This document shows, piece by piece, positions 1 through 5,183 of a stretch of DNA of 8,843 bases. This DNA is from Candidatus Latescibacterota bacterium (GTDB taxonomy: Bacteria > Latescibacterota > UBA2968 > UBA8231). The stretch lies in contig JAJDTN010000196.1 of the NCBI GenBank assembly GCA_022827165.1, positions 1 to 8,843 of the forward strand, in the 5' to 3' direction. The position numbers and the translations under genes were made by a program. Under the pieces are notes generated by a model that saw nothing but the letters and a program-made list of their open reading frames with translations, was not told the origin of the DNA and did not search any database. The number at the start of each line of letters is the position of its first letter. Position 1 is the stretch's first letter.

Positions 1-1
1 G

Positions 2-1210
2 ACGATGCAGCAGCTCGTGGGGCACGTGGAGCGGGTCATCGAGCGCGAGCTCTCCGTGGTGCAGGAGAACCTGTCGCGCAACGATGTCGAGGTCATCCGC
101 GGGCGCGCCTCCTTCGTCGACGCCCACACCGTCCTGGTGGAGGGGCTCCAGGGGCGGCGCCGGCTGTCGGTGGACAAGGTGCTGGTCGCCGTGGGCACGC
201 GCGCCAGCGATCCGCCGAGTCTGCCCCCGGACGGGCGCACGATCCTGACCTCGGACCACGTCCTCGACATCGACAACCTGCCGCGCAATCTCGCCGTGGT
301 CGGCGCCGGGGTGATCGGCATCGAGTACGCCTCCATGTTCGCGTCCCTGGGGGTGCAGGTGACGATCATCGACCGCCGCCCCCGCCCCCTGGAGTTCGTC
401 GACCAGGAGATCGTGGACGAGCTGATCCACCAGCTGCGCAGGGCGGACGTCACCTTCCGCTGCGGCGAGGCGGTGGAGCATCTGGAGGTGGTGGAGGTGC
501 CCCAGCCCAAGGGCCTGATCAAGCTCGAGTCGGGCAAGAACATCGTCGCCGACGTGGTCCTGTTCTCGGCCGGCCGCATCGGCGCCACCGAGGATCTCGC
601 CCTCGAGGCGGTGGGGCTGGAGGCGGACGAGCGCGGCCGGCTGGTGGTGGACGAGCACTACCGCACGGCGGCGGATAACATCTACGCCGCCGGCGACGTC
701 ATCGGCTTCCCCGCCCTGGCCTCGACCTCCAGCGAGCAGGGGCGCCTGGCCGCCTGCCACATGTTCGGCGTCGAGGCCCAGCCCATGGGCCGCCACTATC
801 CCATCGGCCTCTACGCCATCCCGGAGATCTCCATGGTGGGGGACACGGAGGAGGAGCTGACCCGCAACCGCGTGCCCTACGAGACCGGCATCGCCCACTA
901 CAAGGAGATCGCCCGCGGCCAGATCCTCGGCGACGACTCGGGCATGGTGAAGCTGATCTTCCACCGCGAGGACGGGCGCCTGCTCGGGGCCCACTGCATC
1001 GGCTCGGGCGCCACCGAGCTGGTCCACGTGGGGCAGGCGGTGCTGGGGCTGGGAGGCGGCCTCGACTACTTCATCCGCACCGTCTTCAACTACCCCACCC
1101 TGGCCGAGGCCTACAAGGTGGCCGCCTTCAACGCCGCCAACAAGCTCGCCCTCGTGCGCAGCGCCATCATGACCCAGGAGACGGCGACAGCCGTCGCCGT
1201 GGACGCCTGA
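2..1210 (+). CDS. sthA: Soluble pyridine nucleotide transhydrogenase (partial, 5' end outside window)
   Basis: Flavoprotein that transfers hydride between NADPH and NAD+ in the cytoplasm and so balances the two nucleotide pools. The frame is open to the left edge, so the ATG at position 5 is internal. Compared with E. coli SthA (about 466 residues) roughly the first 85 residues are missing, including the N-terminal FAD-binding glycine motif. Counting from that internal Met, the NAD(P)-binding motif GAGVIGIEYAS is at 100-110, the second FAD contact YAAGDVIGFPALAS at 227-240, and the dimerisation domain fills about 265-382. That domain has FNYPTLAEAYKVAA at 361-374, where disulfide reductases have a catalytic His-containing motif; this is what separates SthA from dihydrolipoamide dehydrogenase and glutathione reductase. 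The protein continues about 20 residues past the usual end (after NKL). The next gene starts 84 bases later with no clear terminator between them. Confidence 0.96.
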   Translation, partial: TMQQLVGHVERVIERELSVVQENLSRNDVEVIRGRASFVDAHTVLVEGLQGRRRLSVDKVLVAVGTRASDPPSLPPDGRTILTSDHVLDIDNLPRNLAVVGAGVIGIEYASMFASLGVQVTIIDRRPRPLEFVDQEIVDELIHQLRRADVTFRCGEAVEHLEVVEVPQPKGLIKLESGKNIVADVVLFSAGRIGATEDLALEAVGLEADERGRLVVDEHYRTAADNIYAAGDVIGFPALASTSSEQGRLAACHMFGVEAQPMGRHYPIGLYAIPEISMVGDTEEELTRNRVPYETGIAHYKEIARGQILGDDSGMVKLIFHREDGRLLGAHCIGSGATELVHVGQAVLGLGGGLDYFIRTVFNYPTLAEAYKVAAFNAANKLALVRSAIMTQETATAVAVDA

Positions 1211-1294
1211 GGCCGCCGCCAGCGCTGTCGCCGCCGCCGGCCCGAGGTATCCCCGATGCCGGCATCTTTCCCCACTCGCCAAGTAGGTAGCCGC

Positions 1295-2335
1295 ATGTCC
1301 CTGTCCTGGTCCCGAGCGCGAGCGGCCCTCGCCGCCGCCTCCGTGTTCCTGGCCGCCTGCTCGTCTCCCAGCGATTCGCCCTCCGGCGCCGCCTGCGGCG
1401 AGGGCCGGGTCCTCCAGGCCGGGTTCTACGCCTTCTTCGAGCCGGTCAGCTACAGCGCCGACCCGAGCCCCGGAGCGGACGGGTTCGACGAGCATCGCGG
1501 GTACGAGGCGGACCTGCTGACCGCCCTGGCCGCCATGGACGGCGCCGGCCTCTCCTTCGCCCGCCGCGGCATCGCCGAGTGGTCGGAGATCTGGCTGCGG
1601 GCGGCCGGGCCGAAGTACGACCTCGTGGGCGGCGGCATCACCATCCTCGACTCGCGCACCCGCAATGCCGCGGGCGAGCGCGCGGTGATCTTCACCTCCG
1701 GGCACATCCTCTTCCGCCAGTCGCTGCTGGTCCGGGCCGCCGACGCCGGGCGCCTGGCCCGTCACGGCGACCTGACGAGCGCCGACCGGGTGGGCGTGCT
1801 GCGGCTCACCACCGGCGAGTTCCGGCTGCTGGAGCTGACCGGCTTCGTCGATGCCCGCGGCGCGCTCGCGGCCGGCACCCGCATCGAGACGGACCGGGGC
1901 GAGTTCCTGGCCGACGGCACCGATGCGCACACCATCACCCCGGCCGGCGCCTCGGACCATCTGAGGGGCCGCCTGCGGCTGGCGCCGCCCGCCGACGACA
2001 TGCCGCAGGTGATCTACCTCGACGGTCCGGAGGGGCAGGAAGCCAGCGAGTTGGACCTGCTCGCCGCCCTCCGGGCCGGCGACATCGACGCCATCGCCCG
2101 CGGCGAGATCGGCAACCGCGACGCCAGCGTCGGTTCCGAGGGGGAGTTCGTCGTCACCGCCCTCGACGAGGCCGTCGAGCGGGGAGGCTTCGCGCTGGCC
2201 GCCGAGGACGCGGAGCTGGCGGACTGCATCGACGACAAGCTCGACTATCTGACCGACGACCGGCGCATCGGCTACGGGGACTGGCGCGCCGACCCGGCGG
2301 TCTTCCTCGAGCGAGCGGCGCAGTGGAGTCCGTGA
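1295..2335 (+). CDS. Extracellular solute-binding lipoprotein, family 3
   Basis: Probable periplasmic, membrane-anchored substrate-binding protein of the family that captures polar amino acids and related small solutes. From the ATG at 1295 it has 346 residues: a basic start, a hydrophobic stretch and a lipobox LAAC with Cys22. This start gives the cleanest lipoprotein signal. An upstream ATG at 1256 has a better-spaced GAGG (1244-1247) and would add 13 residues, so the start is not certain. Family-3 features follow: GYEADLLTALA at 69-79 (usually G-x-D-x-D-L-x-x-A-I-A), the DLVGGGITILDSRTRNA block at 109-125, then FTSGHILFRQSLLVR at 133-147, and near the end AIARGEIGN at 267-274 and GFALAAED at 298-305. 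No permease or ATPase gene lies beside it, so it may be an orphan binder or a sensor. The ligand cannot be told from the sequence. Confidence 0.85.
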   Translation: MSLSWSRARAALAAASVFLAACSSPSDSPSGAACGEGRVLQAGFYAFFEPVSYSADPSPGADGFDEHRGYEADLLTALAAMDGAGLSFARRGIAEWSEIWLRAAGPKYDLVGGGITILDSRTRNAAGERAVIFTSGHILFRQSLLVRAADAGRLARHGDLTSADRVGVLRLTTGEFRLLELTGFVDARGALAAGTRIETDRGEFLADGTDAHTITPAGASDHLRGRLRLAPPADDMPQVIYLDGPEGQEASELDLLAALRAGDIDAIARGEIGNRDASVGSEGEFVVTALDEAVERGGFALAAEDAELADCIDDKLDYLTDDRRIGYGDWRADPAVFLERAAQWSP

Positions 2336-2355
2336 ACAGCTGACCTCGACGTGCG

Positions 2356-2386
2356 TGCAAATTTGGAATCTGATTCCTGATCTGCA
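2356..2386. repeat. AT-rich imperfect palindrome, copy A
   Basis: Two 15-base arms pair around T2371, with 12 of 15 positions matching. The core GGAATC-T-GATTCC is perfect and the outer ends TGCA/TGCA pair again. It starts 20 bases after the solute-binding protein stop and is markedly AT-richer than its surroundings. A second, diverged copy lies 55 bases away, centre to centre. There is no T-run after it, so it does not look like a simple terminator. Confidence 0.75.
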
Positions 2387-2404
2387 TGTATTCGTACCGA
2401 GTCT

Positions 2405-2447
2405 GATGCGTGTAAATTCGGAATCCAATTCCCAATTTGCTTGCATC
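2405..2447. repeat. AT-rich imperfect palindrome, copy B
   Basis: Two 21-base arms pair around position 2426, with 16 of 21 positions matching. The inner part has GGAAT/ATTCC and AAATT/AATTT, and the outer part has GATGC/GCATC. It shares the ordered blocks TGCGTG, AAATT, GGAATC, ATTCC and TGC with copy A, so the two are related. A TAA at 2413-2415 and the possible TTG start (2437) of the following ATPase both lie inside it. Confidence 0.78.
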
Positions 2448-3543
2448 GGACTGCACCCTCGACGACGTGACCCTCCGCGAGCAGGCCCGCGCCGACGCCC
2501 CGCTGCTCCTCTCCCGGTTCCCCTCGCCCGTGATCCTCGACGAGATCCAGTACGCGCCGGATATGCTCCACGCCGTCAAGATCGACGTGGACGAGCACCG
2601 GGGGGAGAAGGGCCGCTACGTGATCACGGGGTCCCAGGCCTTTCCGCTGATGCGAGGGGTATCCGAGTCCCTGGCCGGCCGCGCCGCGGTGCTGTCGCTG
2701 CAGTCGATGTCCCTGGCGGAAACGGGGGGCCGCGCCGCGCCTGACACGCCATGGCGGGAGGTGCTCGACGGCGCCGGGAGCGGGAAGAGCGGCGCCGGGG
2801 GCGACCCGGCCGAGGTCGCCGGGCGGCTGCTCCGCGGCGGCTTTCCCGAGCCCGCCCTCGACGCGCGGGTCGACCCGGCGTTGTGGCTCAGCAGCTACGT
2901 CCAGACCTATCTCGAGCGCGATGTCCGCTCCCTGCGGGCCGTCGGCGAGTTAGGGGACTTCCAGCGGGTGCTCTACGCGCTGGCCGCCCGCTCCGGGGCG
3001 CTGATCAACTTCTCCGACCTGGCCCGCGACCTCGGCGTGACCTCCAAGACGGTGAAGGCCTGGGTCTCGGTCCTGGAAGCGAGCGGGCAGGTCCTGACCC
3101 TGCGGCCCTACCACGCGAATCTCGGCAAGAGGCTGGTGAAGCGGCCGAAGGTCTTCTTCCTGGACACGGGGATCCTCGGCTACCTCCTCGGACTCACCGA
3201 GCCCGGCCAAGTGCTGCAGGGGATGGCCGCGGGCGCCATGATCGAGAGCGCCGTCCTGGGGTCCCTGTACCGCCTGCTCGTGCACCGGGGCGAGGTGCCG
3301 CGCCTCCACTTCTGGCGCACCGCCGGCGGCCACGAGGTGGACTTCCTCCTCGACGACGGCCGGCGGCTGATCCCCATCGAGGCGAAGCTCACGGCCACGC
3401 CCCGGCCGGAGCACGCCCGGGCCATCGAGCGCTTCCAGGCCCTCTTCGGCGACCGCGCGGGGCCCGGTCTCCTGGTCTGCCTCTGCCGCGAGCGCTTCCG
3501 CCTGACCTCGTCGGTGGACGCCGTGCCCCTCGATGCCATCTGA
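2437..3543 (+). CDS. AAA_14/DUF4143 family ATP-binding protein, N-terminally truncated (likely broken)
   Basis: Members of this family join a small AAA ATPase to a C-terminal DUF4143 region with a PD-(D/E)xK-like fold; their biological role is poorly understood. The surviving 368 codons include Walker B VILDEIQ (32-38), the sensor-like ITGSQ (63-67), the conserved RGVSESLAGR (73-82), SYVQTYLERDV (153-163), the winged-helix-like part SDLARDLGVTSKTVKAW (193-209), KRLVKRPKVFFLDTG (231-245), and the nuclease-like residues HEVDF (299-303) with EAK (315-317). The Walker A P-loop and about 50-60 N-terminal residues are absent. The frame is closed by a TAA at 2413, and the only early start is a TTG at 2437 inside palindrome B with no Shine-Dalgarno sequence. 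The first in-frame ATG (2563) would also lose Walker B. ATP binding is therefore unlikely, and the gene is probably a remnant. Confidence 0.85.
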   Translation: MLASDCTLDDVTLREQARADAPLLLSRFPSPVILDEIQYAPDMLHAVKIDVDEHRGEKGRYVITGSQAFPLMRGVSESLAGRAAVLSLQSMSLAETGGRAAPDTPWREVLDGAGSGKSGAGGDPAEVAGRLLRGGFPEPALDARVDPALWLSSYVQTYLERDVRSLRAVGELGDFQRVLYALAARSGALINFSDLARDLGVTSKTVKAWVSVLEASGQVLTLRPYHANLGKRLVKRPKVFFLDTGILGYLLGLTEPGQVLQGMAAGAMIESAVLGSLYRLLVHRGEVPRLHFWRTAGGHEVDFLLDDGRRLIPIEAKLTATPRPEHARAIERFQALFGDRAGPGLLVCLCRERFRLTSSVDAVPLDAI

Positions 3544-3756
3544 TCATCCTCCCGCGGCGGTCATCGAGCGGACCGCACCGTCTACGCGACCCATGTCGTG
3601 AACCGGCCCTGCTCCTGCCCGCCCAAGTGTTCGCGGAGATGGCGGCGAAGACCGACGCCTTCCGCTTGCGGCCGCGAAACGCTCGGCGGCGTCATCCGCA
3701 TCCCGTTGAGGGATTGAAGGCTCACTCGGGCCGCCGACTCGGCCCAGGAGGCGGGG

Positions 3757-3794
3757 CCGGGGGCTCGGGCTTCTCCGCAGGACGCGAGCCCCGG
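3757..3794. other. Strong hairpin upstream of the sigma gene
   Basis: The arms CCGGGGGCTCG (3757-3767) and CGAGCCCCGG (3785-3794) pair over 10 bases with one bulged G and a 17-base loop. Flanking hairpins are GGGCCG/CGGCCC (3728-3733/3740-3745) and CGCGGCG/CGCCGCG (3798-3804/3816-3822). No T-run follows, so it would not be a standard intrinsic terminator; it may be leader structure or only a by-product of high GC. Confidence 0.45.
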
Positions 3795-3833
3795 TACCGC
3801 GGCGCCACCGCGCTTCGCCGCGCGAGAAACCCC

Positions 3834-3869
3834 CACCTCGCAGGTGACACCTCGCGCCGCTCCAGGTGT
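3834..3869. promoter_or_regulatory. Cluster of CACCT/AGGTG half-sites (possible operator)
   Basis: CACCTCGC occurs at 3834-3841 and again at 3848-3855, a 14-base period. The first CACCT faces AGGTG (3842-3846) across three bases, and ACACCT (3847-3852) faces AGGTGT (3864-3869). This is 27 bases before the preferred sigma-factor start, where an operator or promoter element would sit. No known regulator is recognised. Confidence 0.35.
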
Positions 3870-3886
3870 TCAATGTCTACACCGCC

Positions 3887-3891
3887 AGGGA
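3887..3891 (+). promoter_or_regulatory. Ribosome binding site deciding the sigma-factor start
   Basis: AGGGA lies 4 bases before the ATG at 3896. The alternative in-frame GTG at 3866 has no purine-rich sequence before it, and its 10 extra residues do not belong to the sigma-2 domain. This favours 3896. Confidence 0.6.
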
Positions 3892-3895
3892 ATCG

Positions 3896-4369
3896 ATGGA
3901 CGTAGATGCGCTCTACCGCCGCTACGGGCCGATGGTCATACGGCGCTGCCGGCAGATTCTGAACGACGAGGAGGAGGCCCTCGATGCCACGCAGGATGTC
4001 TTCGTGCAGCTGTTGATCAAGCACAGGCGCCTGCGGGACGAGGCCCTCTCCAGCCTGCTCTACCGCATGGCCACCAACCACTGCCTCAACCGGGTCCGCG
4101 ACGCCAGGCGCCGGCAGACCACGCCCGACTCGGCCGTCGTCGAGAGGATCGCCCGCTGGGACGAGACCGAGGGCCGGACCGAGGCGCGGGACATGCTCGC
4201 CAGGCTCTTCGGCCGGCAGCGCGAGTCGACGCGCACCATGGCCTTCCTGCACTATGTCGACGGCATGACCCTGGAGCAGGTGGCGGGAGTTGTGGGCCTG
4301 TCCGTGTCCGGCGTGCGCAAGCGGCTGCGCGGCCTGAGAGCGTCCCTGCGGGAGTTGGAGGAAGCATGA
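3896..4369 (+). CDS. ECF-type sigma-70 family RNA polymerase sigma factor
   Basis: Alternative sigma factor that directs RNA polymerase to a small set of promoters when released from its inhibitor. From the ATG at 3896 it has 157 residues, a little short of the usual ECF length but complete. Region 2 spans about 5-72: LYRRYGPMVIRRC, then EEEALDATQDVFVQL (25-39), the region 2.2 core-binding helix, then LLYRMATNHCLNRVRDARRR (54-73). Region 4 spans about 98-152, with a helix-turn-helix MTLEQVAGVVGLSVSGVRKRL (124-144) for -35 recognition. No extra C-terminal domain is present. Its stop overlaps the next start (ATGA, 4366-4369), so translation of the two is coupled, as in many sigma/anti-sigma pairs. 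Autoregulation is likely by analogy with the family, but I cannot identify its own promoter. Confidence 0.93.
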   Translation: MDVDALYRRYGPMVIRRCRQILNDEEEALDATQDVFVQLLIKHRRLRDEALSSLLYRMATNHCLNRVRDARRRQTTPDSAVVERIARWDETEGRTEARDMLARLFGRQRESTRTMAFLHYVDGMTLEQVAGVVGLSVSGVRKRLRGLRASLRELEEA

Positions 4370-5148
4370 ACGAGCCAGAAGAGCGTCCGGTGAGCGACTA
4401 CCAGTTGGAGCGTTACCTGCTGCGCGAGGGCAGCGCCGCCGAGCTGGCCGGCCTGGACCGGCGGGTGGCGGAGGACCCGGTGCTCGCCCGGCGGCTGGAG
4501 GACCTCCGGCGCTCCAACGAGGAACTGCACCGGCGCTACCCGCACCAATGGATGGGCCGCCGCATCGAGGGGAGACTGCAGCGCGGCCGGAGCGGGACCG
4601 CCCGGCGCGGGTGGAGCGGGTACCGCCCGTGGGCCGTGCCGGCCTCGGCCCTGGTCCTGGCGGTGGTGGCGGTGCCCGCTCTCTTGGACGAGGACCGGAA
4701 GGAGTCGCGGTTGGCGGCCGGGGAGGCACCCATGCTGCGGGTAAAGGGCGATGGGGAGGGGCCTCGCCTGATGATCTTCCGCAAGCTGGCCGGCGGCCAC
4801 GAACGCCTGGAGGACGGGGCCCCGGCCCGAAGCGGGGACTTGGTGCAGATCGCCTATCGCTCCGACGGTCTGGCCTTCGGGGCGGTCCTCTCCGTCGACG
4901 GCCGCGGCGCCGTGACCCGCCACCTTCCCGTCTCCGGCGAGGAAGCGGTGCCCCTGGCGCCGGCGGACACCCTCGACTTCGCCTACGAGCTGGACGACGC
5001 GCCGCTGTGGGAGCGGTTCTTCCTGGTGGCGTCCGACCGCCCCTTCGGCCTGGCGGCGCTCGAAGAACAACTGGCCGCCGGCGACCTCGCCCCGGCCGGC
5101 GACCTTCGCCTCCACCAGTTCACCTTGAAAAAGACGGGTTCACCCTGA
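4366..5148 (+). CDS. Membrane anti-sigma factor-like protein
   Basis: 260 residues, starting at an ATG that overlaps the sigma stop, with GGAGG (4357-4361) four bases upstream. Residues 1-75 are charged and helical (YQLERYLLREGSAAELAGLD and the stretch after it) and would be the cytoplasmic sigma-binding part. There is no HxxxCxxC zinc motif, so it is not a ZAS-type anti-sigma. One membrane segment lies at about 89-107 (WAVPASALVLAVVAVPALL), preceded by basic residues, which predicts N-in/C-out. Residues 130-258 form a beta-rich outer domain (LMIFRKLAGGHERLEDG, GDLVQIAYR, then a region around LDFAYELDDAPLWERFFLVAS) like the DUF4384-type domains found near caspase genes; this match is from memory. 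Function is inferred from gene order, topology and overlap. It ends inside a 20-base tandem duplication, 35 bases before the caspase gene. Confidence 0.75.
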   Translation: MNEPEERPVSDYQLERYLLREGSAAELAGLDRRVAEDPVLARRLEDLRRSNEELHRRYPHQWMGRRIEGRLQRGRSGTARRGWSGYRPWAVPASALVLAVVAVPALLDEDRKESRLAAGEAPMLRVKGDGEGPRLMIFRKLAGGHERLEDGAPARSGDLVQIAYRSDGLAFGAVLSVDGRGAVTRHLPVSGEEAVPLAPADTLDFAYELDDAPLWERFFLVASDRPFGLAALEEQLAAGDLAPAGDLRLHQFTLKKTGSP

Positions 5149-5150
5149 AA
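5118..5150 (+). repeat. Tandem 20-base duplication at the anti-sigma/caspase junction
   Basis: GTTCACCTTGAAA (5118-5130) recurs as GTTCACCCTGAAA (5138-5150), 12 of 13 bases identical with a 20-base period. Because 20 is not a multiple of three, the second copy is read in another frame and supplies the TGA (5146-5148) that ends the anti-sigma gene. Confidence 0.8.
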
Positions 5151-5183
5151 CGGGTCGATTCCAGTCTCCGGGGAGTTGTGGCT

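Larger units (their letters stand above)
3544..3895. other. Non-coding stretch before the sigma-factor operon
   Basis: I find no convincing gene in these 352 bases. They hold a single 30-base CRISPR-repeat-like sequence (3691-3720), perfect or near-perfect hairpins at 3728-3745, 3757-3794 and 3798-3822, and a group of CACCT/AGGTG half-sites at 3834-3869 just before the sigma gene. The region probably contains the operon promoter and leader, but I cannot place a -35/-10 pair with confidence. Confidence 0.6.

Noticed and set aside
1256..1294. ATG at 1256 as the start of the solute-binding protein
   Set aside because: It is possible, since GAGG is well spaced, but it places 13 extra residues before a signal peptide that is already complete from 1295. 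Kept as an alternative only.
2770..2793. Walker A-like GAGSGKS in the DUF4143 protein (residues 112-118)
   Set aside because: It lacks the first Gly of GxxxxGK(S/T), lies after Walker B instead of before it, and falls in a variable linker, so it does not replace the missing P-loop.
3597..3740. Short open frames on both strands between the ATPase and sigma genes
   Set aside because: No ribosome binding sites, no recognisable motifs, and lengths expected by chance at this GC content.
3866..3895. GTG at 3866 as the sigma-factor start
   Set aside because: It has no ribosome binding site and the extra residues add nothing to region 2. The ATG at 3896 has AGGGA at the right distance.
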